A stretch of 38,074 bases of DNA from Terriglobia bacterium (GTDB lineage: Bacteria; Pseudomonadota; Alphaproteobacteria; Acetobacterales; Acetobacteraceae): contig JAIMBF010000019.1 in assembly GCA_023511585.1 (NCBI GenBank), positions 1 to 38,074 of the forward strand. The letters run 5' to 3'. A program made the translations under genes and the position numbers. Positions within the stretch are counted from its first letter, which is position 1. Every line of letters starts with the position of its first letter. Under the pieces are notes generated by a model, which searched no databases, was not told the origin of the DNA, and saw only the letters and a program-made list of their open reading frames with translations. Positions 15,775 through 24,714 of this stretch are shown piece after piece.

Positions 15775-17133
15775 GTGCACGCGAGCATGCCCAACCCCTC
15801 CGGCCCTCCCGGTCCCGACCCGAGCTTTGCGGAGCTCCTCGCCGTCCGCCCGGTGCTTTCCCTGCACGCGCAGGACGGGCTGGTGATGGAGGACGTGCCG
15901 CTGGCCGCGATCGCCGATGCGGTGGGTACCCCCGTCTGGGTCTATTCCGCTGCAACCATCCGCAGGCGCTATGCGGAATTGCGGGCGGCGCTGGCGGAGG
16001 CGGGACTTGCCGCGGTCATCCATTACGCGGTGAAGGCGAATGATCGCTTGGCCGTTCTGCGCCTGCTTGCCGCCGAGGGCGCGGGGGCGGACGTGGTCAG
16101 CGGCGGCGAGCTTGCCCGTGCGCTTGAGGCGGGCATTCCGCCGAGCCGCATCGTTTTTTCCGGGGTGGGCAAAACCCCCGCAGAGATGAAAATGGCCCTC
16201 GATCAGGGGGTTGCGCAAATCAACGTGGAAAGCGCCGAAGAGCTGCGCATCCTTTCGGCGGTTGCGGAGGAAGCGGGGCGGAAGGCGCGGATCGCGCTTC
16301 GCGTCAACCCCGACGTGGACGCCAAAACCCACCCCAAAATCACCACCGGCCTTGCCGAAAACAAATTCGGCATTCCTTTCTCCGAAGCGGCTTCGCTCTA
16401 TGCCGAGGCCGCAAGACTTCCCGGCCTTCTTCCGGTGGGGCTTGCCGTGCATATCGGCAGCCAAATCACCAGCTTGGCTCCGTTCCGCTTCGCGTTCGCG
16501 CGGCTTTGCGAACTGGCACAGGATTTACTTGCGCGGGGCTTGCCGCTGGAAAGATTGGACTGCGGCGGCGGACTTGGCATAAGCTATCGCGATGAGCCGG
16601 CGCTTCTGCCCGCGGCCTATGCCGGCGTTCTCAAAGCCACGCTGGGCGGGCTTGGCCTGCCGCTGATCGTGGAGCCGGGGCGCTGGCTGGTGGGGCCGGC
16701 AGGAGTGCTGGTGGCATCGGTGGTGGTGGAGAAAGCAAGCAACGCGCATCGCTTCGTGATTCTGGATGCCGGCATGAATGATTTGCTGCGTCCGGCGCTT
16801 TACGGGGCTTGGCACGGGATCTTGCCGCTTTCGGCGGCTGATGCCGCCGGCTCGTTAAGCCCTGCCGAGGTGGTGGGACCGGTTTGCGAAACCGGCGACA
16901 CTTTCGCAAAGGGGCGGCTGCTGCCCCGCCTTGCACCCGGTGCGCGCGTGGCCATTTTAGATGCGGGTGCATACGGATCGGTGATGAGTTCCTTCTACAA
17001 CGCCCGCCCGCTCGCAGCAGAAGTGATGGTCGCCGGCGGGTGCTGGCACGTCATTCGCGAACGTGCTTCGCTCTCTTCGCTATGGGCCGGCGAGCGCGTG
17101 CCAGCCTTCCTGCAAAAGGCGGCGACGTCATGA
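15775..17133 (+). CDS. lysA: Diaminopimelate decarboxylase
   Basis: 452 residues, PLP-dependent fold III enzyme that converts meso-diaminopimelate to lysine. The PLP lysine is in IHYAVKAND (Lys87). Other family blocks are SGGELARAL, FSGVGKT, NVESAEEL, RVNPDVD, GLAVHIGSQI, LDCGGGLGI, EPGRWLVG and GPVCETGDTFAKGR. The start is GTG 15775, with AGGG about 9 nt upstream; ATG 15787 is an alternative. It lies 10 bp after the lptM gene. The stop overlaps the start of the DUF4175 gene (ATGA). Confidence 0.95.
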   Translation: MHASMPNPSGPPGPDPSFAELLAVRPVLSLHAQDGLVMEDVPLAAIADAVGTPVWVYSAATIRRRYAELRAALAEAGLAAVIHYAVKANDRLAVLRLLAAEGAGADVVSGGELARALEAGIPPSRIVFSGVGKTPAEMKMALDQGVAQINVESAEELRILSAVAEEAGRKARIALRVNPDVDAKTHPKITTGLAENKFGIPFSEAASLYAEAARLPGLLPVGLAVHIGSQITSLAPFRFAFARLCELAQDLLARGLPLERLDCGGGLGISYRDEPALLPAAYAGVLKATLGGLGLPLIVEPGRWLVGPAGVLVASVVVEKASNAHRFVILDAGMNDLLRPALYGAWHGILPLSAADAAGSLSPAEVVGPVCETGDTFAKGRLLPRLAPGARVAILDAGAYGSVMSSFYNARPLAAEVMVAGGCWHVIRERASLSSLWAGERVPAFLQKAATS

Positions 17134-19865
17134 CCGCGCTGCCGCCCTTGCCGCCGGTTCCCCCCGGGCTTGGGCGCGCCCGCCTGCTCAGCCGGCTTGT
17201 GCTTGCCTTCGAGCATCTTTGGGTGGCGCTCTGGCCGCCGCTCGGCGTTGCCGGCGTCTTGGTTTTGCTGGCGCTGTCCGGCATCTTGGCGGTGCTGCCG
17301 CCGCTTTTGCATCTGGCGCTGTTGGCCGCTTTCGCCGTAGCGATCCTGCTGCTGCTGGTTCGGGCCGCCCGCGCCTGGCATTGGCCCACCTCTGCCGAGG
17401 CAGACCGCCGGCTTGAGCAGGTTTCCGGCCTGGCCCACCGGCCCCTGGCCGCGCTTTCCGACCGGCCGGCAACTTCCGGAGGGGAGGCGCTCTGGCACGC
17501 GCATCTCGCCCGCGCGCTCGCGGATCTTCAAAGGCTCCGGGTGGGCGTGCCGCATCCCGGCCTGCCCCGGCATGACCAACGCGCGCTGCGGGTGGCTTTG
17601 GCGGTGGCGTTGATCGCCGCTCTGGTCATCGCCGGCCCGGATGCTCCGGGGCGGCTCGCCGCCGGGCTGTGGCCCCGTGTTTCCTTGGCGCTTTCCAGCG
17701 CGCCGACGGAGCTCCACGCCTGGGTCACCCCGCCGGCCTATACGCGGCTGGCCCCGATTTTTCTGAACCCGGCGGGCGGTTCGGTCACGGTTCCTAAGGG
17801 CTCCGAGCTGCATCTTGCCCTTTCCGGCGGCTCCGGCCGTCCGAGCCTGGTGTTCGCCGGCCATGCCGAGCCCTTCCGCGTGCTGGATACGGCAAGCTTT
17901 GCCGCCGATCGGCCGCTGGAGACCGGCGGGCGGCTGGAGGTGCGGCGGCACGGTTGGCGGCTTTCGGCGTGGGAGATCACGGTGCTTGAGCCGCGCCCGC
18001 CGCGGGTGAGCTGGGCCGGCCATCCGGGCAAAGCGCCGCGCAGCCTCTTGGTGCGCTTTCCTTGGCGCGCAGCGGATGATTACGGCATCACCAAGCTGGC
18101 GGTAGAGCTGCAGCTTGCCGCCCGCCCCGATCTTCCGCCCGTTCGGCTCAACATTCCCCTCGCCCCCGGGCTCGGCAAAGACGCCCACGGCACGGCCATG
18201 CAGGATTTGATCGCGCATCCTTGGGCGGGGCTTCCGGTTATGGCCAAACTTGTGGCGGAGAACGGCGCGGGGCTGCAAGGCGAAAGCGCGCCCGCAAGCT
18301 TGACCTTACCGGAACGAAACTTTCATAACCCGGTGGCGCGCGTGCTGGTGCGAATCCGCAAGCATCTCAGCAAAGCGCCGGAAGATCGTGCGGGAGCTTT
18401 GGCCGAGCTCAACGGAATTTCCGAGCGAACGGATCTCTTCGGCGCGGATTTCGGCGCCTTCGTCAATCTGCGGGCGATTATGGGGTTGCTCGTGAACAAT
18501 CCCGAGCCGCGGGCGGTGCCGGAAGCGCAGCAGCGGATGTGGCAGCTTGCCCTGCATATGGAAGAAGGCGCCGCGGAACGGACCAAAAAGCTGCTGGCGC
18601 AAGCTCTGCAGCAAGCCCGCGACGCTTTGGCGCAAGCGGCGAAAAATGCCGATCAGAACCGGCAAGGCCAGGCGGATGCCAAGCGCGCGGCCGAGACGGA
18701 CAAGAAGCTGGCCGAGCTGCAGCGGGCGCTCGCCGAGCATTTGCGCGCCATGAAAGAGCAGGCGGAGCAAGCGCGCGACGATGCCAAGATCGACCCCGAA
18801 ACCCTGCAAAACGAGTCTCGCGCCCTGCAACAAATGGCCGAAGCGATGCGGCAGGCCGCGCGCGAGGGTCGGATTCCGGATGCGCGCGAGCAATTGCAAG
18901 CGCTGGAAAAGCGCTTGGCCGAGCTGGAAAAGCCCCATCCCAACGCGCGCGAGCGGGCAGCCCAGGCGCGCAGGGAACGGGGGCATCAGCAAATGACCGT
19001 GCTGCAGGATCTCGTGCAACGGGAAGGCAGCTTGCTGGATCATTCCGAGCAGCGGAGCGGCACAAACCCGGACTTGGATGATCCTTACAACCCCCGGAAC
19101 CTTGTTCCGCCGACTCCGCCCACGCCGCCGACCCTCCCCAATTTGCCGCAGTGGCCGTTCAACAAACTCCCCGCCACGCCGCCGCCCGCACCCCCGGAAG
19201 GCCCGTCGCGGCAGGCGGACGCGCCGCAGAGAGGGGAAAAATCCCAGCAATCCGCGCCGTCGCCGCAAGGCCAGCCGTCTCCGCAGCCCTCGCAACTGCA
19301 GGATGCGCGGGTCGAGCAAGCCCTGCGGCACGCTCTGGGTGAGCTTTCGCAGCAATTCGGCGAACTGACCGGCGAAGTGCCGCAGGCCTTGGGCGAAGCC
19401 GATCAGGCGATGGAACGGGCGACGGAGGCCTTGCGCCAAGGCCAGGAAGAAGAGGCGCGCGATGCGGAGCAACGTGCCATCGCGGCGCTGCAAAAAGGCG
19501 GGCGGCAGATGGCGCAAACGCTGGCAAAGCAATCGGCCGGCCGGCAAGGGCAGAACGACGCCTCCGAGGCGGATGACGCCGACCCCTTCAACCAGAGCGG
19601 CGCGCTTTCGCGCGATGAAGGCGGGGAATCAAGTCCGAACGGTGAGGGCACCGACGGCCGCACCCGGCTGAAGCGGGATCCGCTCGGCCGCACCGTAGAA
19701 GAAGGCAACGGCAACGATTCCGACAGCGCCGACGTCAAGCTGCCGGAAAAGATGGAGCAACTGCGCAGCCGTGCCATTGAGGAAGAACTGCGCCGGCGTG
19801 ATGCCGATCGCGCCCGCCCGCTGGAAGAGCTCCAATACATCGAGCGCCTTCTACAGCAATTCTGA
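17130..19865 (+). CDS. DUF4175 (TIGR02302-type) membrane protein
   Basis: 911 residues. Two or three hydrophobic helices lie in residues about 35-80, with another near 160 (VALAVALIAALVIAGPDAP). A large extracytoplasmic region follows, with ELHAWVTPPAYTRL at its start. Residues about 480-640 are charged, Ala/Gln/Glu-rich and helical, probably coiled coil. A proline-rich stretch lies around 660-710, and the protein ends in an acidic tail with LPEKMEQLRSRAIEEELRRR. Length and order match the alphaproteobacterial TIGR02302 family found after lysA. The function is unknown; an envelope role is a guess. It is the last gene of argH-lptM-lysA. Confidence 0.88.
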   Translation: MTALPPLPPVPPGLGRARLLSRLVLAFEHLWVALWPPLGVAGVLVLLALSGILAVLPPLLHLALLAAFAVAILLLLVRAARAWHWPTSAEADRRLEQVSGLAHRPLAALSDRPATSGGEALWHAHLARALADLQRLRVGVPHPGLPRHDQRALRVALAVALIAALVIAGPDAPGRLAAGLWPRVSLALSSAPTELHAWVTPPAYTRLAPIFLNPAGGSVTVPKGSELHLALSGGSGRPSLVFAGHAEPFRVLDTASFAADRPLETGGRLEVRRHGWRLSAWEITVLEPRPPRVSWAGHPGKAPRSLLVRFPWRAADDYGITKLAVELQLAARPDLPPVRLNIPLAPGLGKDAHGTAMQDLIAHPWAGLPVMAKLVAENGAGLQGESAPASLTLPERNFHNPVARVLVRIRKHLSKAPEDRAGALAELNGISERTDLFGADFGAFVNLRAIMGLLVNNPEPRAVPEAQQRMWQLALHMEEGAAERTKKLLAQALQQARDALAQAAKNADQNRQGQADAKRAAETDKKLAELQRALAEHLRAMKEQAEQARDDAKIDPETLQNESRALQQMAEAMRQAAREGRIPDAREQLQALEKRLAELEKPHPNARERAAQARRERGHQQMTVLQDLVQREGSLLDHSEQRSGTNPDLDDPYNPRNLVPPTPPTPPTLPNLPQWPFNKLPATPPPAPPEGPSRQADAPQRGEKSQQSAPSPQGQPSPQPSQLQDARVEQALRHALGELSQQFGELTGEVPQALGEADQAMERATEALRQGQEEEARDAEQRAIAALQKGGRQMAQTLAKQSAGRQGQNDASEADDADPFNQSGALSRDEGGESSPNGEGTDGRTRLKRDPLGRTVEEGNGNDSDSADVKLPEKMEQLRSRAIEEELRRRDADRARPLEELQYIERLLQQF

Positions 19866-19875
19866 TGGGGCAAGC

Positions 19876-20298
19876 TCAGCCCTGTTTGCCCAAAAGGCCC
19901 AAGGCGTGATAAAGTCGCGCGCTTTCCGGCCAGGCGGCCATCACATCGTCGCGATAGGCGAGGGCGCCCCATACCAACAACGCCAGAACAAGAAGGCTTG
20001 CCGCCCAGCCCACCCAAACGAACGCGCTTGCTTTCGGCCGGGGGCCAAGATCGAACGCCTCGACGGAATTTCGATGCAGCGGTTCGACGAAACGCGTCTC
20101 GGCAACGGCCGGAGCGGCGGATTCGGGAGGGTTCCGCGGCAAAGCCGGCACCTCGGACGGCGCTTCCGGGCTTTCCGCGGCGGGGTGTTCCGTCGGCCAG
20201 ACATGGCCGCAATGGGCGCAGCGAAGCTTTCGCTTCGGGCCCAGCAGATGGTCCGGCACTTCATAAACGGTACTACACGCAGGGCATTCGATCCGCAT
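19876..20298 (-). CDS. MJ0042-type zinc-ribbon membrane protein
   Basis: 140 residues. The N-terminal zinc ribbon (MRIECPACSTVYEVPDHLL, then LRCAHCGHVWP) gives the four cysteines of the MJ0042 family. A proline- and acid-rich linker follows, then one transmembrane helix near residues 95-115 (VGWAASLLVLALLVWGAL) and a short tail. The ATG at 20298 has GAGGA 8 nt upstream, which rules out the longer frame to 20436. It lies divergent to ftsE, a common position in alphaproteobacteria. The biochemical role is unknown. Confidence 0.88.
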   Translation of the reverse strand: MRIECPACSTVYEVPDHLLGPKRKLRCAHCGHVWPTEHPAAESPEAPSEVPALPRNPPESAAPAVAETRFVEPLHRNSVEAFDLGPRPKASAFVWVGWAASLLVLALLVWGALAYRDDVMAAWPESARLYHALGLLGKQG

Positions 20299-20464
20299 CG
20301 GAAAATCCTCGTTTGGCAAATTCTGCGAAAATGGGTGGGGTGATGGCAATGGCCCAAGGGGCGGAAAAAGGCCCGCAGGGGCAAAAAAATGGCCGATCCC
20401 GTCAAAAAGGTTTTGTTCGGGCGAAAGCGGTGGCAAGAAAGGCGGGGGGAATAGGGCCGGGCCA

Positions 20465-21145
20465 ATGATTCGCTGCGAACGGGTAAGCCTGCGCTATAGC
20501 CTGAAAGACGGGCCGGATGTCTTGCGCGAGCTGAGCTTTGAGGTGCCCGAGGGCGGGTTCCGCTGGCTGCTCGGCCCGTCAGGTGCGGGCAAAACCAGCC
20601 TCTTGCGGTTGCTCTATTTGGCCGCGCGCCCGACTTCCGGGCGGCTTTCGGTGCTCGGCACCGATATCGGCAGCGCTTCGCGGAGCAAGCTTGCGCTTTT
20701 GCGCCGGCGGATCGGCGTGGTGTTTCAGGATTTCCGGCTGCTGCCGCATTTGAGCGCATTCGATAACGTGGCCCTGCCGCTGCGCATCAGCGGGCGGCCG
20801 GAGGGGCAGATCCGCGCCGATGTGAACGAAATGCTCCGTTGGGTCGGGCTTTATGCGCTCCGCCACGTCACGCCGCCCGCGCTTTCCGGCGGCGAGCAGC
20901 AGCGGGTGGCTATCGCGCGGGCCGTGATCAGCCGCCCCGATATCCTGCTTGCCGATGAGCCGACCGGCAACTTGGATGAAGTCCAAGCGCAGCGGTTATT
21001 ACAACTTTTCCACGAGCTGAACCGGCTTGGGACCACCGTGATCGTGGCGACCCACAACATCGGCTTGGTGCAAGACTACCCGGCGCCGACGCTGCGTTTG
21101 CAAGCCGGCCGGCTGGTGGAAGAACGGGTGACCGAGGATGCTTAA
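20465..21145 (+). CDS. ftsE: Cell-division ABC ATPase FtsE
   Basis: 226 residues, cytoplasmic ATPase partner of FtsX that couples septal-ring state to peptidoglycan hydrolase activation. Walker A is GPSGAGKTS at 39-47, the Q-loop is in VVFQDFRLLPH, the signature is LSGGEQQRVAIARAV, Walker B is ILLADEPTGNLD, and the switch His is in VATHN. The stop overlaps ftsX by 8 bp. It is the first gene of ftsE-ftsX-ydcF-plsC-DUF2125. The 166 bp upstream are rich in short A runs and hold the divergent promoters. Confidence 0.94.
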   Translation: MIRCERVSLRYSLKDGPDVLRELSFEVPEGGFRWLLGPSGAGKTSLLRLLYLAARPTSGRLSVLGTDIGSASRSKLALLRRRIGVVFQDFRLLPHLSAFDNVALPLRISGRPEGQIRADVNEMLRWVGLYALRHVTPPALSGGEQQRVAIARAVISRPDILLADEPTGNLDEVQAQRLLQLFHELNRLGTTVIVATHNIGLVQDYPAPTLRLQAGRLVEERVTEDA

Positions 21146-22088
21146 GCGCCGGGAAGAGGAGCAACCTTGGCTTCGCCCGGCGGGCGCGGACGATCTCGGC
21201 CTGCGCCGCGCGCTCGCCGCACCGCTGCTTGGGGCGTTGGTCGGCGCGATGGCGTTTCTGGCCGCGCTTTCCGTAGCCGGTTTTCTGGCCAGCGCGGAGG
21301 TCGCCGCGCATTGGCAGCAAGGCGCGGGCGCATCACTGACCGTGCAGGTGCCCCACCCGGGCGCCATGGCGGGGTTGCACACGCGCCGCGAGGCCGTGCT
21401 GGCGGCTTTGCAAGCCACGCCGGGGCTTGCTTCCGTGCGCGCTTTGAGTGAGGCGGAATTGGCCGACCTGCTGCGCCCGTGGCTCGGACCCGATGCCGAG
21501 CGTTTGAGCCTGCCGCTGCCGGCGGTGGTGGCGGTGCGGCTTGCCGCCCCGGGCGGGGTTGATTTGGCCGCGCTGAATGCGAAGCTGCAGAGCGTGGCTC
21601 CCGGCACGCTGGTGGAGCGCGAGGATATCTGGGCGATGCGGCTTGCGAAACTCGCGCGCAGCCTGGAGCTCACCGCCGGTGCCGTGCTGGTGGTTGTGGC
21701 CTTGGTGGCTGCCGCGGTGGTTGCAGTTGCCACCCGCGCGGGTCTTTCCGCCCGGCGCGAGGCGATCGAGACCGTGCACGGCCTCGGCGCCACCGACGGC
21801 TACATTGCCGCGCGCTTCAGCGCCCGCATCACCCGGCTTGCCGCCGCCGGGGGGCTGCTCGGCGCGCTGCTCGCCATGCCGGTTCTGATGGGGCTTTCCT
21901 GGCTTGCCATGCCGTTTCTGCGCGGAAGCATGGAAGCCGCTTCGGCCACGCCGGAAGAGCCGCATTGGACCGCCCTCCTGCCGCCCGAGCTTTGGCTCTT
22001 GCTGGTGGTGTTGCCCGTTGTCACCGCCGGCATCGGCTGGCTGACCGCGCAGGCAACCGTGCGGCAATGGCTCCGGAGGTTGCCGTGA
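21138..22088 (+). CDS. ftsX: Cell-division permease-like protein FtsX
   Basis: 316 residues. An N-terminal cytoplasmic segment is followed by transmembrane helix 1 near residues 33-55 (GALVGAMAFLAALSVAGFLA). Next comes a periplasmic domain of about 110 residues that in FtsX proteins contacts hydrolase regulators. Three helices in the last 140 residues carry the FtsX/MacB-type fold (AVLVVVALVAAAVVAVATRAG). It overlaps ftsE by 8 bp and ydcF by GTGA. The family is typically divergent in sequence; assignment rests on topology and the ftsE partner. Confidence 0.92.
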   Translation: MLKRREEEQPWLRPAGADDLGLRRALAAPLLGALVGAMAFLAALSVAGFLASAEVAAHWQQGAGASLTVQVPHPGAMAGLHTRREAVLAALQATPGLASVRALSEAELADLLRPWLGPDAERLSLPLPAVVAVRLAAPGGVDLAALNAKLQSVAPGTLVEREDIWAMRLAKLARSLELTAGAVLVVVALVAAAVVAVATRAGLSARREAIETVHGLGATDGYIAARFSARITRLAAAGGLLGALLAMPVLMGLSWLAMPFLRGSMEAASATPEEPHWTALLPPELWLLLVVLPVVTAGIGWLTAQATVRQWLRRLP

Positions 22089-22714
22089 TCCGTCTCTGCG
22101 GCAGTTACTTGCGCCGCTTGGCGGCCACCGCGCTTGGCCTTGCCGGGGCGCTTGCGGCCGCCTGGCTCGGCGGCTTTGCATGGTTCGTGCATCAGGCGGA
22201 GCAGAAACCCCCTCCGGTTGTCTCGGCGGACGGGATCGTGGTGCTCACCGGCGGGGCGAACCGGCTGGAGACGGGCTTCGCGCTGCTGCTGGCGGGGCGG
22301 GCGGACCGGCTCTTGATTTCCGGGGTGGACCGAGGGGTAGATCTGCCGCGCCTTGCCGCCCGGGCGGGGATTGACCCGAGCCGGCTGGCAGGGCGGGTGA
22401 CACTCGGCCATCTCGCGGATTCCACCCGGGGCAATGCGCTGGAGATCGCGAACTGGGTGCAGGCGAACGGGCTGAAATCCTTGATCGTGGTGACCTCTTT
22501 TTACCATATGCCGCGGGCGATGGCCGAACTCGGCCGGGTGCTGCACGGCGTTGCGCTCTATCCGACGCCGGTGGTGCCGGAAGCGCTCAAATCCGGTGCC
22601 GAGATGAAGCGGCTCCGGCTGCTTTCCGAGGAATACACCAAATGGCTCGCCGTCAAGGCGGGGCTTTCGGAGTTCTTGACCCCCAAAGAACAATCACGGG
22701 GAACGTGGGGATGA
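22085..22714 (+). CDS. YdcF/ElyC-type DUF218 protein
   Basis: 209 residues. One N-terminal transmembrane helix (residues about 13-35) is followed by a DUF218 domain: ADGIVVLTGGANRLETGFALLLAG, RLLISGVDRGVD, DSTRGNALEIANWVQANG and VVTSFYHMPRA. The family includes ElyC/SanA-like envelope proteins. In alphaproteobacteria it sits between ftsX and plsC, as here. The GTG start overlaps the ftsX stop, and its own stop overlaps the plsC ATG. The molecular activity is not established. Confidence 0.9.
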   Translation: MIRLCGSYLRRLAATALGLAGALAAAWLGGFAWFVHQAEQKPPPVVSADGIVVLTGGANRLETGFALLLAGRADRLLISGVDRGVDLPRLAARAGIDPSRLAGRVTLGHLADSTRGNALEIANWVQANGLKSLIVVTSFYHMPRAMAELGRVLHGVALYPTPVVPEALKSGAEMKRLRLLSEEYTKWLAVKAGLSEFLTPKEQSRGTWG

Positions 22715-23472
22715 CGTTTCTACGCTCGGCTGTTTTCAATCTTTTTTTCTATCTGGTCACTTTTTTCATGGCGTGTTGGGGGATGTGGCTCAGATGGCGC
22801 AGGCCCGAACAGGTTCTTGCCTACGCCAAGTTTTGGGCAGGGTTGATGCTGGAAGGGGCGCGCCGCATCTGCGGCCTGAAGCTTGAGGTTCACGGCATCG
22901 AGCATCTGCCGCGTCTCGGCCCCGCGCTGATTGCCTCGCAGCATCAATCCGCCTTTGATACGCTGGTCTGGATGACGCTGCTGCCGCGCCCGGCCTATGT
23001 GATGAAGCGGCAGCTGACCCGCATTCCGCTCTTCGGCCCGATGCTGCTGGCGGCAGGGATGATCCCCATCGATCGTGGCGGCGGCCCGGCGGCCTTGCGG
23101 GCGCTGGTGCAGCAGACGCGGAAGGCGGTTGCGGAGGGCAGGCAGGTGATTATCTTTCCCGAAGGCACCCGCCTGAACCCGGGCGAGCGAGGAAAACTGC
23201 AGCCCGGTATTGCCGCGATGGCGGCGGCAACCGGCCTGCCGATTGTGCCGGTGCTGACCGATTCCGGCCGATTTTGGGGAAAACGCGCATTTCAAAAACG
23301 CAAGGGAACCATCCGCATCGTCGTGCTTCCGCCGCTTGCCGCCGACTTGCCGCGGGCGGAACTGATGGGGCGGCTTGCCGCGCTTTTTCATGAGGGGATA
23401 GAAGCAGTTGTGGATAAGTCTGTGCATTTGCCGGCTTTGAGGTTCTCAAACGGCGCGAAGGTTGCCTCGTAG
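22711..23472 (+). CDS. plsC: 1-acyl-sn-glycerol-3-phosphate acyltransferase
   Basis: 253 residues, inner-membrane associated enzyme that converts lysophosphatidate to phosphatidate. An N-terminal hydrophobic segment spans about residues 6-25. The acyltransferase motifs are HQSAFD (HX4D, near residue 76), FGPMLLAAGMIPIDRGG, IIFPEGTRLNPGE and GLPIVPVLTDSG. It overlaps ydcF by ATGA. Related genomes have the same order. Length and motifs are standard for PlsC. Confidence 0.93.
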   Translation: MTFLRSAVFNLFFYLVTFFMACWGMWLRWRRPEQVLAYAKFWAGLMLEGARRICGLKLEVHGIEHLPRLGPALIASQHQSAFDTLVWMTLLPRPAYVMKRQLTRIPLFGPMLLAAGMIPIDRGGGPAALRALVQQTRKAVAEGRQVIIFPEGTRLNPGERGKLQPGIAAMAAATGLPIVPVLTDSGRFWGKRAFQKRKGTIRIVVLPPLAADLPRAELMGRLAALFHEGIEAVVDKSVHLPALRFSNGAKVAS

Positions 23473-23546
23473 TTGTTTGAAATAACCGAAGAAATTTGGC
23501 CAAACCGAGGATTGTTGCCGAAACTCCGGTGGTTGGGGATAATCGT

Positions 23547-24548
23547 GTGCTGAAAAGAATTGCCTGGAGCCTGATTCCGCTTTTGCTGGTGCTGCTCGGG
23601 GCGGATTTTGCGCTTTGGCAGCTGGCGGAAAACCGGCTCGACGCCGGCTGGGCGCGGCTGCTTCAGAGCGCCGAGAAAAAGGGCTGGCGCATTTCGGCGG
23701 CCACACCGGAGCACGGCGGCTTTCCCTTTGCGGCGCGGCTGATTTTGCCGGCCTTCCGGGCGGAGGGCGGGAACCGGCTGCTTCCGGGCGGGCTCGCGTT
23801 TGGGGCGGATCGGGTGCTAGTGGAATTAAGCCTTCGCCACCCCTTGACGCTGACGGTGGATGCCGAGGATGAGCAGCGCCTGCGAGCGGCTTTCGCGCCC
23901 GAATTCGCTTATCGGGCGCGCCGGATGCAGGCGATCGTGCCGCTCGCCTGGGGCAAGCCCGTCGAGGAGGCGCGTCTGCGGGGTGAAGATATCCGAAGCA
24001 TTTCCGCCAACGGCGAGGGGTTTCTGCTGGAGCGCCTGGCGCTCCGCGCCACGTGGCCGCCCGCTTCCGCCCAACCTGCGGCACCCCCGGCGGTGGCGCT
24101 GATGCTGCACGCCGAAGGGATTGAATTGCCGCATCGCTGGCGCGCCCCGTTCGGGCGGGAAATCGCCAGGCTCGACGGGCAAGCCGTAGGCGAAGAGCAA
24201 AAGGGCGGAGGGGTTTTGCGGGTGCATGGCGTCGCCTTGGACTGGGGCGCGCTCTCGCTGACCGGCGAGGGCAGGCTTGGGCTTGATCCCACGGGTGAGC
24301 CGGAGGGGGAGGGCGTGATGCATATCGTGCAGCCCGAGCGCGCGCTCGATGCGCTGGTGGAAAGCGGAACGCTCGGCCGCCGCGCGGGTGTGGCGCTGAA
24401 TGCGCTTTTGGTTCTGCTCGTGCGCACCCCGAGCGACGGCGGGCCGACACAAGTGGACGTGCCGGTTACGCTCAAGCAGCAGATGCTTTCGGTGGGCGAA
24501 ATTCCCATCTGGCGGGTGCCGAAGTGGAAGAGCTCGGCCCTGCCTTGA
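23547..24548 (+). CDS. DUF2125 protein, predicted membrane-anchored or exported
   Basis: About 333 residues. A strong hydrophobic segment at the N-terminus (RIAWSLIPLLLVLLGADFALW) acts as signal or anchor. The rest is a beta-rich DUF2125 domain with GWRISAATPEHGGFPFAARL near its start and ALDALVESGTLG near the end. The start is uncertain: the GTG at 23547 has GGGGAT 6 nt upstream, and a TTG at 23496 is the next alternative. It follows plsC, as in other Rhodospirillales. The function is not known; an envelope location is inferred. Confidence 0.82.
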   Translation: MLKRIAWSLIPLLLVLLGADFALWQLAENRLDAGWARLLQSAEKKGWRISAATPEHGGFPFAARLILPAFRAEGGNRLLPGGLAFGADRVLVELSLRHPLTLTVDAEDEQRLRAAFAPEFAYRARRMQAIVPLAWGKPVEEARLRGEDIRSISANGEGFLLERLALRATWPPASAQPAAPPAVALMLHAEGIELPHRWRAPFGREIARLDGQAVGEEQKGGGVLRVHGVALDWGALSLTGEGRLGLDPTGEPEGEGVMHIVQPERALDALVESGTLGRRAGVALNALLVLLVRTPSDGGPTQVDVPVTLKQQMLSVGEIPIWRVPKWKSSALP

Positions 24549-24571
24549 GCAAAGAGCAGGCATGCCGTTGT

Positions 24572-24590
24572 GCCGAAAGCTGATTTCGGC
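24572..24590 (+). terminator. Hairpin after the DUF2125 gene, possible terminator
   Basis: GCCGAAA (24572-24578) pairs perfectly with TTTCGGC (24584-24590) around a 5 nt loop, 23 bp after the DUF2125 stop. Only a weak T-rich stretch follows, so intrinsic termination is uncertain. Confidence 0.35.
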
Positions 24591-24646
24591 TAAAGTTTGC
24601 GCATGATGCTCCGTAAGGAAGGCAAGCAAGGCAAGCGAATTAGCGG

Positions 24647-24668
24647 CCCGGCTGCATAGGCAGCCGGG
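24647..24668 (+). other. Perfect 9-bp GC hairpin in the leader of the ACT-like gene
   Basis: CCCGGCTGC (24647-24655) and GCAGCCGGG (24660-24668) enclose the 4 nt loop ATAG. It lies 46 bp upstream of the ATG at 24715 and is followed by moderately T-rich sequence without a clear U tract. It could be a terminator for the upstream operon or a leader structure of the downstream gene. Confidence 0.45.
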
Positions 24669-24714
24669 AGGTGTTCTTTCGCGCCGTTGGTTTCCTTTCT
24701 TCGGAGTGGTTTTT

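Noticed and set aside
24603-24659. An 18-codon leader peptide frame whose TAG falls in the loop of the hairpin at 24647-24668
   Set aside because: It has no convincing ribosome site and no run of regulatory codons such as Leu, Ile or Val, so an attenuator is not supported.
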